A stretch of 64,000 bases of DNA, taken from the NCBI GenBank assembly GCA_963757395.1, contig CAVWRK010000013.1, positions 561,286 to 625,285 of the forward strand, read 5' to 3'. This DNA comes from DATAOG01 sp963757395. Its GTDB lineage: Bacteria > Pseudomonadota > Alphaproteobacteria > Geminicoccales > Geminicoccaceae. The translations under genes and the position numbers were made by a program. Shown here piece by piece: positions 55,595 to 64,000 of the stretch (the stretch's first letter is position 1; every line of letters starts with the position of its first letter). The notes under the pieces were generated by a model, which was not told the origin of the DNA, did no database searches, and worked only from the letters and a program-made list of their open reading frames with translations.

Positions 55595-56643
55595 GACTTG
55601 CGGATCACGCCGAGCCGGGCGCCGAGGCCCGCCGTCCTGACGTTGATGATGACGGCGAACAGCAAAAGGAAGCCCACGAACGACTGGAACCAGGTGGTCG
55701 AGACGCCGGAGAGGACGAGGCCCGTGTACGACATCCCGAGCACGACCGCCGCCATCAGAGCCCCCATGATGCTGCCGCGACCGCCCATCAGCGAGCCGCC
55801 GCCGACCACCGCGACGACGATCGCGGTCAGCGCGAGGTCGGAGCCCTGAGTAGGCGTGGCGGAGCCGAACGAGCCGAACTGGATGATGCCGGTGAAGGCT
55901 GCGAGCACCGACGACAAGAGAAAGCAGCCGACCTTGACGACCCCGACCGGCACGCCCATCGCGCGCGCCGCGCGGCCGTCGCCGCCGCTCGCGAAGATCC
56001 AGTTGCCGGCGGCGGTCAGGCGCAGGATGCCCGCCAGGATGATCGCGATCCCGATCAGCCAGAGGATCGAGACCGAGATCTTGCTGTGGCCGATCTCGGC
56101 CGTGCCGAGCCAACTCATGACGGGCAAATCGCCAAAGTACGAGATCGGATAGCCGCCCGTGAGGTTGAGGCTGACGCCCGCCCAGAACAGCGCCGTCGCG
56201 AGCGTGATGATGAAGGACGGGATTCCAAGGAGCAAAGTCGCGAGCCCGTTGAGCAGGCCGATCGCGAGCGCGAGCAGCAGTGCCACGGCGAGCGCTACCA
56301 TGACGTTCAAGTGATGGTCGATCCAGAGCGAGGCCATGACCAGCGGGCACAGCGAGTAGACCGACGCGACCGAGAGGTCGAACTCGCCCGCGATCATGAG
56401 CACTGTGACGCCCAGGCCCACGACCCCGAACTGGACCGCGCTGGCGAGGATCGAGCCGGCCGAGGCCGGGGTCAGGAACTCGGGCGACAGGAACGCGAAG
56501 ACGGTACCGATCGCAAGGCCGGCGACCAGCACTCCGAGTTCCTGGATGGCGAACAGACGGGGCAGCAAGGCCCGCGCCCCGCCGCGGCGCGCGGGGGGCG
56601 GCAAGCTCGCTCCCGCGGCCGCATCGACGCTTTGGCGGCTCAC
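55591..56643 (-). CDS. CUT2-family ABC transporter permease
   Basis: 350-aa RbsC-like permease with a cytoplasmic Arg/Pro-rich N terminus and about ten membrane helices. It has GLGVTVLMIAGEFDLSVASV near residue 77, a GGDGRAARAMGVPVG loop near 220, and VAVVGGGSLMGGRGSIMGAL near 285. Located between its binding protein (131 bases upstream) and its ATPase (4-base overlap). Confidence 0.92.
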   Translation of the reverse strand: MSRQSVDAAAGASLPPPARRGGARALLPRLFAIQELGVLVAGLAIGTVFAFLSPEFLTPASAGSILASAVQFGVVGLGVTVLMIAGEFDLSVASVYSLCPLVMASLWIDHHLNVMVALAVALLLALAIGLLNGLATLLLGIPSFIITLATALFWAGVSLNLTGGYPISYFGDLPVMSWLGTAEIGHSKISVSILWLIGIAIILAGILRLTAAGNWIFASGGDGRAARAMGVPVGVVKVGCFLLSSVLAAFTGIIQFGSFGSATPTQGSDLALTAIVVAVVGGGSLMGGRGSIMGALMAAVVLGMSYTGLVLSGVSTTWFQSFVGFLLLFAVIINVRTAGLGARLGVIRKS

Positions 56644-56774
56644 CGGCGGCCCCGTCGCGACGGGCGCCGCCTAAGGTCCAGACGACCGTGGCGACCATGC
56701 GGCCGCCCGTCGCAATCGCTTCGCGCCAGCTCAGGAGTGGTCAAAGGCTTGACGACCACCAGAGGCTGGTGTCC

Positions 56775-57749
56775 TCAGCCGCCGCGGCCCGAATCGACCA
56801 CCGGCTGGAAGGCGGCCGCATTGTCCTTGGTCACGAGCAGCGTCCCGGTATCGATGTTGGACGGCGTCATGCCGTACTTCGCCTTCATGTACAGGTTGAC
56901 GACCGAAAGATAGCCCTGGGCGTAGGCCTGCTGCACGAGCGTGAAGGCGGTGATGTCGCGCTTGATGCAGTCGAGGACCGCAGGCGAGACGTCGTAGCCG
57001 CCGAGAACGACCTTGCCCTTGGCGTCGTTCTTGGACACCCACTGGCAGGCGATCGTCCCCGTCTCGGGGTTCAGGCTGACGATCGCCGCGGTATCCTTGT
57101 TCTTGCGCATGTAGCCATCGAGAACGGCGAAGCCCTGGCTCGGCGTCGATGCGGTGTTGACCAGCGTGTCGACGGTGGCGCCGATCTTCGCTTCCAGGAA
57201 CTTGCGCAGCCCGTCGCAGCGCACGGTCTGCACGATCTGCGCCGGACCCGGGTTCTGGCAGACGACGCGGGCACCCTGCTTCAGGTGGGGCAGCAGACCG
57301 GCGCCGACCTTGGCGCCCGAGTTGAACTCGTCCTGACCGACGTAGGCCAAAGCCTTGATCCGTGGATCGCTTTCCTCGGCGAAGTTCTGGGTATTCACCA
57401 GGATCACCGGAATCCCGGCATCGAGCGCATCCAGGATCGGTTTGCTCAACGCCTTCGGATCATTGAATTCGACGGCAAGGCCATCGGGCTTTGCGGCGAC
57501 GTCCGACTTGAGAACCTGCGCCTGCAAGTTGATATCGCAACACTTTGGTGCGCTGTAGACGGCTTCGACCCCCAGATCGTGGCCTGCATCCTCTACACCG
57601 CGCTTCACCACGGCGAAGAATTGAATTTCTGGGCCACCGATGAAGTTCACATAGAACTTCAGCTTGGTGTCCTGAGCGTTAGCCGGACTTCCCACCATTG
57701 CGCCGCTGACCGTGAGCAGAATCGCGGCTGTGACCAACTTGAGCCTCAT
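56775..57749 (-). CDS. Sugar-type ABC transporter periplasmic binding protein
   Basis: 324 aa with signal peptide (AAILLTVSGAMVGSPANAQ) and RbsB-like periplasmic fold: YVNFIGGPEIQFFAVVKRGV, then VYSAPKCCDINLQAQVL, PVILVNTQN and AYVGQDEFNSGAKVG. Unusually for the family it carries several cysteines (KCCD near 70, VVCQNPG, RCDG, IACQW, DCIKR) that could form disulfides. A GGAGG ribosome site precedes the ATG. First gene of the operon leading to permease, ATPase, amidase and C45 hydrolase; the cargo may be an amide-containing compound rather than a plain sugar. Confidence 0.9.
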   Translation of the reverse strand: MRLKLVTAAILLTVSGAMVGSPANAQDTKLKFYVNFIGGPEIQFFAVVKRGVEDAGHDLGVEAVYSAPKCCDINLQAQVLKSDVAAKPDGLAVEFNDPKALSKPILDALDAGIPVILVNTQNFAEESDPRIKALAYVGQDEFNSGAKVGAGLLPHLKQGARVVCQNPGPAQIVQTVRCDGLRKFLEAKIGATVDTLVNTASTPSQGFAVLDGYMRKNKDTAAIVSLNPETGTIACQWVSKNDAKGKVVLGGYDVSPAVLDCIKRDITAFTLVQQAYAQGYLSVVNLYMKAKYGMTPSNIDTGTLLVTKDNAAAFQPVVDSGRGG

Positions 57750-58009
57750 GGGACCCTCCCGTTTTGTCTTTTAGACGTGTGCGCTGACGGCAGCGATGCG
57801 CGTCGGAGAACTGCGAAGCCATTGACCGGCAGACTGGTCCGCTCCGCATCAGCTACCCCGGTTTCCCAGATGCTGGTTCTCTAAGAGGTAACTATGAACC
57901 GTTCCAGCGCGACAGACAAGGCGGCGGGGGCCAGGCAGGGCACGAGTTGGTATCGGAGGGCTCAGCACCGTGGGGCCGGAGGCCGGCGCAAGCGCCAGCT
58001 CCGCGTCGA

Positions 58010-58138
58010 CACATCACCGCCGGCTGGCACACGCTTGCCCGGGTCTGGGACGGGCGCGAGGTCCGGCAGTACGTCGACGGGCTGCGCACCAAAACCACCG
58101 CCCTGACAGCCACCGGCAGCTGGCCGCTCAGCAGCGGG
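58010..58138 (+). pseudogene. LamG/concanavalin-like domain fragment
   Basis: Plus-strand frame reading ITAGWHTLARVWDGREVRQY, VDGLRTKTTALTATG and SWPLSSG. The W-H-x-L-x-x-x-W-D-G ... Y-V-D-G spacing is that of a LamG beta-sandwich, common in phage tail fibres and secreted adhesins. No start or stop belongs to it. Probably another relic at the right end of the island. Confidence 0.35.
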
Positions 58139-58231
58139 CGGCGTGACTTGCATCCTGCCCGCGCGACCGGGCGAGCTCCGGTGCCTCGGTTTGCCGCGCA
58201 GCCGCCCAGAAAATCAGCGGAGTCGGCAAAG

Positions 58232-59605
58232 TCACGACTCCACGGCGCTGGTGCGGACGAATCGGCGAAGCAGCTCGCAGAACTCCTGGGTCGCGGTGAA
58301 GAGCGGCACATGGCCGTTGCCTCTGAAAGGCTAGAGCTGCGCGCCCTGAATATGCTTGGCCAGGTATTCGGCGGCCGCGAACGGCACTTGCCGGTCGTCG
58401 GTACCGTGAGCGACTAGAGTCGGCACCCGGATCGCGGACAGCAGTGGTCTGATGTCCATCTCGGGGTCGCGGTCATAGAAGCTGAGGATCGTGTCGCGCG
58501 GCATGTCGACCCATTTGAGTGCCCGGCGGGCCGCCAGATCTACCACATCGGGTTCGGAGAAGACCCGGCCGATATGGTAGCGGATCGCTGGTCCCGATGT
58601 CGGTCGGCGCGCCGATCAGCACTAGCCGGCGCACGAGTCCCGGATGCCCATAGGCGAGTCGGACCAGGAGATTGCTGCCGCGTGAGATGCCGACGCCGGT
58701 GACGGGGGCGACTCCGGCCTGCTCGATCACCGCGCGCACGTCGAGCGCGTGCTGAGTGAGGCCATACGGGCGCTGCATGGGGTCCGATCCGCCGGTGCCG
58801 CGCGGGTCGATGGTGACGATGCGGAACTCCTGGCACAGCCGCTCGACGATCGGCTGAAACACTTCGAGGCCGTAGACGACCGGATTGACGAACAATAGGG
58901 TCTCGTCGCCCTCGCCGTGCAGGTAGTAGGCGATCCGGGCACCATCGCGGAACGCCAGCGCGGCTCGATGCCGCTTGCTCTCGGTGCGTTGGCGCCCGTT
59001 GGTGGCAGCGGCCAGCGCGATCGCGGCATCATAGCTCTGATTGGCGATCTCGAGCTCACCGGTCAGGCTGTACAGATCGCCCTGCAGCTCAAGCGCCTGC
59101 ACGCGCAGGGCTTCGCGCGCCGGATCGCGCTCGGTGATCTCTTGGGCCTTGCGTGCGAACTCCAGCGCGGTCGGATAGGTGTAGCGCTGCTTGGCTTTGG
59201 CCGCCGCGCGTAGCCAGTATTCGATGGCCTTTGGCCACACAGTGGCCTGCTCGAAGTGCTGCGCGAGCGTTTTGACGACCTCGATCAGGGCGAGCGAACC
59301 CTTGACGTCTGCGAACAGCACCGTGACCTGCTTGCGCTCGCCTTCGAGGGCGGTGCGCGCGCCGAGGATCCGCTCGGCCCGATAGCCGGGGTATAAGCCT
59401 CGGGCGCCGCGTGGGCCGATGGCGGCGAGGAACCGTCGTCCGAGCCGAGAGCGGCGATCACCGCGAGCAGGATCTTGCGGTGGCCCATCGAAGCGACGCC
59501 GAGCTCCTTCAGATCGTCCGCCGTGAGCGTACGCAAGATGGTCACGTCTGATACTCCGGCATATTGGCCAAGACCTTGGCTCTCCAGCCAAGCGCGGACG
59601 TCCAC
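58232..59605 (-). pseudogene. Decayed multi-domain gene: SAM domain, class III cyclase start, TPR-like region, alpha/beta hydrolase
   Basis: From 59605: a SAM domain (MDVRAWLESQGLGQYA, LTADDLKELGV). A frame change leads to the cyclase start ERKQVTVLFADVKGSLALIE, after which most of the cyclase is deleted. A helical repeat region (AIEYWLRAAAKAKQRYTYP) and an alpha/beta hydrolase (YYLHGEGDETLLFVN, VTGVGISRGSNLL with a nucleophile-elbow Ser) follow. Near 58590 the frame shifts again (RYHIGRVFSEPDVVDLAARR). A TAG at 58331 then interrupts AQL-PFRGNGHVPLFTA where relatives usually have Tyr. Several independent lesions make it a pseudogene. Confidence 0.75.
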
Positions 59606-59705
59606 CGGTTACCTCTATGCGCTGGTTGCCGGGATCATAGCCTGTGCGCGCGCAAAATTCGCCGAACCTTATCTGACGACGGTGCCGCGCATACCGAAGA
59701 GGCGC

Positions 59706-61913
59706 TCAGGCGGCAAAGCGCCGGATCAGCGCGCCGAGCAGGGCCAGTGCCAGACCAATCCAGAGCAGGCTGATCAGGGGATAGACCTTGAGCACGACCG
59801 GCACCGTCGTGACCTGCCGGGTGGTGGCCGCGGATGAAGCGCCGCCCGTGGCGAGGCCGGCGGCGTAGTCGATCGCTGGTAGCCAGACTTGGACGTCCCG
59901 CAAGAGGCCCCGGTGGATGAACGGGTGGATCATCTGGGTCGCCCCGCTGGCGTAGCGGGCGTAGCGGTAGTCGAGGATCTCGCACATCAGTCGGACCGGG
60001 CCTCGGTCGCCAGCCGCGGGCGGCCGATCGTCCCGATAGACGCTGTGCCCCTGCTCGCTCTCGATCACCCGGCCGTCCTGGGCGAGCTCCCAACTGACCC
60101 GGGCGATCGAGCGGAAGCCGCCGCCGCGCGCGCCATCGGGCGCCATCGCCTCGTCCTCCAGGTGGACGCTGACCGTGAAGCCGTCGGGCAGGCGGATCGG
60201 CTGACCGAAGCCATCCGGCCAAATGATCATCTTCTGGGCGTAGGAATCAAGGATCGTGGCCGCGCTGCCGCCGAGCAGCGCCAGCGTGACGCCGCCGTGG
60301 ATCAGGGCGAGCGGCAGGCCGTAGCGCCAGAAGCGACCCTCGATGGCGCTCCGCCGGGCGGCGCCGGCGCTCCAGACCAGCACCGAGATCAGCAGATAGA
60401 GCGAGGCGACGACCAGGACGTCGAGCCTGGGAAAAATCGCGACCGTCGAGGACGAGGTGAAGCCGGTGCCGGTGAACAGGCGGCCGAGCGGGCGCAGCCA
60501 GATCGCGACGGCGAGCGCGAGGCCCGCGACCCCGGCGGTGACCGACCAGCGCGCGGTCCGGTTGCCGAGCGGCAGGAAGTAGTGGCCGGCGGCCAGCGCC
60601 AGCAGGGTTGCGATCGGCGCCAGCCAGGCGTTGGCGGCATAGCGGTCGACGTCCCATTGGGCAAAGGCGGCGCGCAGCGCCTGCAACTCGCCCGCGCGCG
60701 TCCAGCGGGTCAAAGTCTCGAAGAACGGCTTCAGGCTCGCCGGCCGCGGCCAGCCGAGCCAGGCGCCGAGCAGGGCTTCGATCAGGCAGCCGGCGGCAAC
60801 CGCGGCCGCAGCCGTGAAGCCCAGCATCGCGATCGTCAGGAGAACGGTCGGCTCGCCCGCCGGCAGCTCCTTAGCACGCCTCTGCCTTCGCCACCCGAGC
60901 GCCAGCGCCGCCAAGGTGGCGCCAGCCAGCAGCCCGGCGCCGGCGAGCAGCAGCAGTTGCGAGCTTGCCCCAATGTAGCGGTGCGAGGAGGCGAGCACGG
61001 CACTTCTGGTGATCGCCATCGAGACCAGGCCGGCGATGCCGGTCGCGCCGGCGAGCAGCGGCACGCTGCGCGCGAACCGGCGCTGCGCGCGGTAGCGGCC
61101 AAGCCCGTGCAGCTCGGCGCAGGCCAGGCACCAGACCATGAAGACGCTGGTCTGGACCGGGTCCCAGTGCCAGAACTGGCCGAAGGTGAAGTCCTCGTAG
61201 GCCCACCACATGCCGACGGCGAGCCCGGCCGAGAGCACCAGCCAGCCGTTGCGCAGCCAGCGCTGGGCATCGCGCGCCCAGTCATCCGGCCCGCCGGCCA
61301 GCGCCTGCAGCGCGCCGCCGACTGGCGCAAGGAACAGCACATAGGCGCCGAACACGAGCGGCGGATGCAGCGCCATCCAGGGGCTCACGAGATGCGCGTT
61401 CATGCCTTGGCTCGAAAGCCGCGCGAGGTCGGCCGCGGGCGTGAGCGCGAACGGGTCCCAGAGGAGCGCGCCGGCCGCGAACCAGGCGGCGCTGATCAGC
61501 GCGCCGGCCTGGGCGCAGCTCGAACCGCCAGGCAGCCGCGTCGCGGCGACCGCCAGCAGGCCGGCCAGGAAGAGGAGCGTCCCCTCGTCGCCGCCCCAGA
61601 GATTTGCGAGCTTGAGATAGGCTGGCAGCTCGGGCGCGCTGTACAGCCAGACGTAGTGATAGACGAAGTCGTCCGAGACGAGGTGCAGGGTCAGGCAGAG
61701 ATTGGCTGCGACCAGCAGGCCCGCGACGGCGCTGGTTAGGATTTGGCGGCGTGCCGCCAAAGAGGTCAGTGCCAGTACGAACGCGAGTCCGACGAGGCCG
61801 CGCTCGGCGGGCGCCCCGAGCCGCCAGGCGACCGCCGCCAGCGGGAGCGCCTGCAGCCACCAGCAGCCGAGCCAGCGCGCCAACGCTTCAGGCAAGTCGG
61901 CGCTCGGGCTCAT
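59706..61913 (-). CDS. CcmF/CcsA-like cytochrome c haem-handling membrane protein
   Basis: 735 aa with about fifteen membrane helices. It has NLWGGDEGTLLFLAG near residue 108 and the WWD-type haem-binding motif as WWAYEDFTFGQFWHWDPVQT near 240, altered from the classic WGGxWxWD. HRYIGASSQ supplies a candidate His ligand, and a periplasmic soluble domain near the C terminus precedes the last helix. This places it in the haem-lyase superfamily that delivers haem to apocytochrome c. No other ccm genes are adjacent. The ATG at 61913 overlaps the protease gene upstream by 26 bases, suggesting a dedicated maturation factor in this operon. Confidence 0.8.
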   Translation of the reverse strand: MSPSADLPEALARWLGCWWLQALPLAAVAWRLGAPAERGLVGLAFVLALTSLAARRQILTSAVAGLLVAANLCLTLHLVSDDFVYHYVWLYSAPELPAYLKLANLWGGDEGTLLFLAGLLAVAATRLPGGSSCAQAGALISAAWFAAGALLWDPFALTPAADLARLSSQGMNAHLVSPWMALHPPLVFGAYVLFLAPVGGALQALAGGPDDWARDAQRWLRNGWLVLSAGLAVGMWWAYEDFTFGQFWHWDPVQTSVFMVWCLACAELHGLGRYRAQRRFARSVPLLAGATGIAGLVSMAITRSAVLASSHRYIGASSQLLLLAGAGLLAGATLAALALGWRRQRRAKELPAGEPTVLLTIAMLGFTAAAAVAAGCLIEALLGAWLGWPRPASLKPFFETLTRWTRAGELQALRAAFAQWDVDRYAANAWLAPIATLLALAAGHYFLPLGNRTARWSVTAGVAGLALAVAIWLRPLGRLFTGTGFTSSSTVAIFPRLDVLVVASLYLLISVLVWSAGAARRSAIEGRFWRYGLPLALIHGGVTLALLGGSAATILDSYAQKMIIWPDGFGQPIRLPDGFTVSVHLEDEAMAPDGARGGGFRSIARVSWELAQDGRVIESEQGHSVYRDDRPPAAGDRGPVRLMCEILDYRYARYASGATQMIHPFIHRGLLRDVQVWLPAIDYAAGLATGGASSAATTRQVTTVPVVLKVYPLISLLWIGLALALLGALIRRFAA

Positions 61914-62529
61914 GGAAGCGCGCGAGCCGCGCGAGTTCCGCCCTCGGGTCGAGCCAACCCGTTGCCAGTCGCGCCGCGAGCAGCCCGCTGACGTGGCCGA
62001 CCGCGAAAGATGCGCCACCCGCCTCCCCCTCGAGCCCCCGGGGACAGGCGCCGAAATCGGCCGGCCGGCCGCCGAGCGCCGAGATTTCTCCGACTGCGCA
62101 GCGGGCATCGCCGGTCACGCGGATCACGCCCGGATAGCCGGCCGGAAAAACCCGAGCGCCGCGCGCCGGCGTCGCGGCGAGCAGGTCCATGTCCGCGGCG
62201 AGCGCCGCTTCGATCGCTCCACGCAGCGCGGCGCGATCTTCGCGCAGACCGAAGCTCAGGTTGACGATCCGGACTTTTTCCACCCGCAGCCAGTCCAGGC
62301 CCGCTGCCACCGCTTCCGGCGTCGTGCGATCGCGCGCGCCGAACACGTCGGCGGCGAGCAGACGGACGTCCGGCGCATGGTGCAGGATGATGCGGACGAT
62401 GGTGCTGCCGTGACCGCGAGGGTCGGCGGTCGCGGGCGCATCGACGAAGCATCGGCAATCGGCGATCCGGTCGGAGAGCGCGACCGCGATGCCGCTGTCC
62501 AGCAGGCCGACGGTGATCCCTGCGCTCAT
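61888..62529 (-). CDS. Small subtilisin-like serine protease, QhpE-like
   Basis: 213-aa S8-family protease without signal peptide or prodomain, hence cytoplasmic. The triad is visible: Asp in VGLLDSGIAV near residue 10, His in DPRGHGSTIVRI near 40, and Ser in GGASFAVGHVSGL near 175; VNLSFGLRED is the substrate-strand region. Size and lack of secretion match QhpE, which trims the leader of the quinohemoprotein amine dehydrogenase gamma subunit. The four-base overlap with an ABC exporter upstream supports this. The match is by recognition only. Confidence 0.75.
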   Translation of the reverse strand: MSAGITVGLLDSGIAVALSDRIADCRCFVDAPATADPRGHGSTIVRIILHHAPDVRLLAADVFGARDRTTPEAVAAGLDWLRVEKVRIVNLSFGLREDRAALRGAIEAALAADMDLLAATPARGARVFPAGYPGVIRVTGDARCAVGEISALGGRPADFGACPRGLEGEAGGASFAVGHVSGLLAARLATGWLDPRAELARLARFHEPERRLA

Positions 62530-64000
62530 GCGACGCGCGGCCGCTCGAGCAGGCGACCGTCCTCGAGCTCGATCAGCCGATCGACGTCCAGGAGCGTCGC
62601 CGGGCGGTGGCTGATCACGAGCCGCGTCCGGTCGCCGAACAGCGCGTCGATCGCCCGGATGATCCTGGCCTCGGTCGCCTGATCGACCGCCGAGGTCGCC
62701 TCGTCCAGGACCAGCACCAGCGGGTCCTGGAGGAGCGCGCGCGCGATCGCGATCCGCTGCCGCTGGCCGCCCGAGAGCGCGCTGCCTGCGGAGCCGACGT
62801 CGCTCGCATAGCCATCCGGCAGGCTCTCGGCGAAATCGTCGATCTCGGCCCGGCGCGCCGCCTCGCGGACCGCGGCCTCGCTCGCGTCCGGCGCGGCGTA
62901 GCGGAGATTGTCGAGCAGGCTGCCCTTGAGCAGCAGCGTGTCCTGGGCGACCACGGCGACCCGCCGGCGAAGCTCAAAAAGGTCGAGCGCCGACAGCTCG
63001 ACGCCATCCAGCAGGATGCGTCCGCGCTCGGGGTCGTAGTGGCGCTGGAGCAGGTCGATCAGCGTGCTCTTGCCGGCGCCCGAGAGGCCGATCAGGCCGA
63101 CCTTCTCGCCGGCGGCGACGGCAAGATCCGCATCCGTCAGCACGGGCGTCGCGCCGTAGCCGAAGCGCACCCGCTCGAGGCGGATGGCACCGCCGCGCCG
63201 GGGGAGGGGCCTCGCGGAGGCGGGCGGCGCCACGGCCGGCGCCTCGCGATGCAGCTCGGCGACCCGGCGCAGGCTGACCAGGGCGCGCTGGATCGCGACG
63301 TAGAGCCCGAGCAAGGTCTGCACCGGGCCGGTCGCGCGCCCGAGGTAGGCGGTGAACGCGATCAGCGTGCCGAGCGTGAGCGCGTGCCCGATCACGAGCC
63401 AGCCGCCGAACACGAACACCGCGGCATTGCTCGCGGTGGTCATGAGGCCGGGTACCGCGCCGGTCAGCCAGCCCGTCATTTGCTGGCGCAAAAGGTCGTG
63501 CCGAAAGCGGCCCTGGAGCGCATCGAGCCCGTGGGCCTCACGGGCCTCGGCGGCGACCGACTGGGTGAGCTTCATGGCGCTCAGGCGCTCGATCAGGAAG
63601 GCCGCAAGATCGCTGCCGCGTTCGCGCAGCGCCCGGGTGGTCGCCTCGACCCGGGGCCGCATCCGGCGCAGGAACAGAAGCTCCAGCGGCAGCAGCACGA
63701 AGGCGATCAGGGCGAGCTGCCAGGACAAGGCCAGCATCAGCGCGAGCGCGCCGAGCAGGCCGAGCGTGGCGCTGATCGCGGCCAGCAGGGCGTCGACCGC
63801 GAAGCGCTGGATCTCGGCTATGTCGCCATCGAGGCGCGTGAGCAGGTCGCCGCCCCGCCAGCGGGCGTAGAAGGTCGGCGGCAGCCGCTGCAGGTGGCGG
63901 AACAGATCGAGCCGCAGCGCGAACAGGATGTCGGCCGACAGGCTGACGTGCTGATAGCGGTTCCAGCCGCCGAGCACCGCTGCCAGCGCCGCGACCGCGA
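62526..64000 (-). CDS. ABC exporter (fused membrane and ATPase domains), QhpF-like, cut by window edge
   Basis: At least 490 aa; the N terminus lies beyond 64000. A transmembrane exporter domain (DLFRHLQRLPPTFYARWRGG, then DLLTRLDGDIAEIQRFAVD) is followed by an ATPase with Walker A GLSGAGKSTL, signature ALSGGQRQRIAIARAL, Walker B VLVLDEATSAVD and switch VISHRP. This is the peptide/lipid exporter type (ABCB-like). It precedes and overlaps the small subtilase, as an exporter of a processed peptide or subunit would. In qhp operons the exporter moves the crosslinked gamma subunit to the periplasm. Confidence 0.85.
   Translation of the reverse strand, partial: AVAALAAVLGGWNRYQHVSLSADILFALRLDLFRHLQRLPPTFYARWRGGDLLTRLDGDIAEIQRFAVDALLAAISATLGLLGALALMLALSWQLALIAFVLLPLELLFLRRMRPRVEATTRALRERGSDLAAFLIERLSAMKLTQSVAAEAREAHGLDALQGRFRHDLLRQQMTGWLTGAVPGLMTTASNAAVFVFGGWLVIGHALTLGTLIAFTAYLGRATGPVQTLLGLYVAIQRALVSLRRVAELHREAPAVAPPASARPLPRRGGAIRLERVRFGYGATPVLTDADLAVAAGEKVGLIGLSGAGKSTLIDLLQRHYDPERGRILLDGVELSALDLFELRRRVAVVAQDTLLLKGSLLDNLRYAAPDASEAAVREAARRAEIDDFAESLPDGYASDVGSAGSALSGGQRQRIAIARALLQDPLVLVLDEATSAVDQATEARIIRAIDALFGDRTRLVISHRPATLLDVDRLIELEDGRLLERPRVA

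Overview
The window is a high-GC bacterial chromosome segment that I read as Alphaproteobacteria, probably close to Rhodospirillales. The reasons are the adjacent kdsB and prephenate dehydratase genes, the maeB/mgtE/nnr/moaA/apt style of housekeeping content, the very high GC codon use, and many GANTC sites (the CcrM methylation motif of that class). No species call is possible from sequence alone.

1-34.3 kb is core chromosome. It holds kdsB and pheA; a proline/leucine catabolic block on the minus strand (putA, leucine dehydrogenase, an SLC13-type transporter, methylglutaconyl-CoA-hydratase-like crotonase, a DsbA-fold isomerase, a VapBC-type pair, isovaleryl-CoA dehydrogenase); mgtE-maeB; tRNA-Leu(GAG); lipB and acylphosphatase; a secreted pentapeptide-repeat protein; a large PAS-GGDEF-EAL protein; nnr; a TerB-like protein; psuG; a REC-HPt protein; an OmpA lipoprotein; moaA; nadK; apt; a Wzc-like tyrosine kinase; a DUF192 protein; aspartate aminotransferase; a lytic transglycosylase; and an N-formylglutamate-amidohydrolase-like gene. 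Three of these genes (pentapeptide protein, PAS-GGDEF-EAL, psuG) are broken by one extra base, and in all three the extra base is an A inside what would otherwise be a GANTC site.

34.36-58.2 kb is accessory. A tyrosine integrase overlaps the 3' half of tRNA-Val(GAC), marking an integration site. To its right lie an excisionase-like gene, two group II introns in tandem (one nearly complete, one 5'-truncated), and scattered fragments of a lambda/GTA-like siphophage: tape measure, tail-tip J protein, portal fused to head protease, two copies of a head-tail joining gene, and a LamG-like piece. Between these fragments sit largely intact operons. One is a four-gene overlapping operon (Cache-adenylate cyclase, PrmC-like methyltransferase, substrate-binding-protein/permease fusion, second permease; the fusion carries one frameshift). 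One is a CUT2-type sugar ABC transporter. One is a second CUT2-type transporter followed by an amidase and a C45 acyltransferase-type hydrolase.

58.2-64 kb returns to chromosome-like content: a decayed SAM/cyclase/hydrolase gene, then a minus-strand operon of an ABC exporter (cut by the right edge), a small cytoplasmic subtilisin-like protease and a CcmF/CcsA-like haem-handling protein. The exporter plus small subtilase resemble QhpF and QhpE of quinohemoprotein amine dehydrogenase maturation. If so, the structural genes should lie beyond the right edge.
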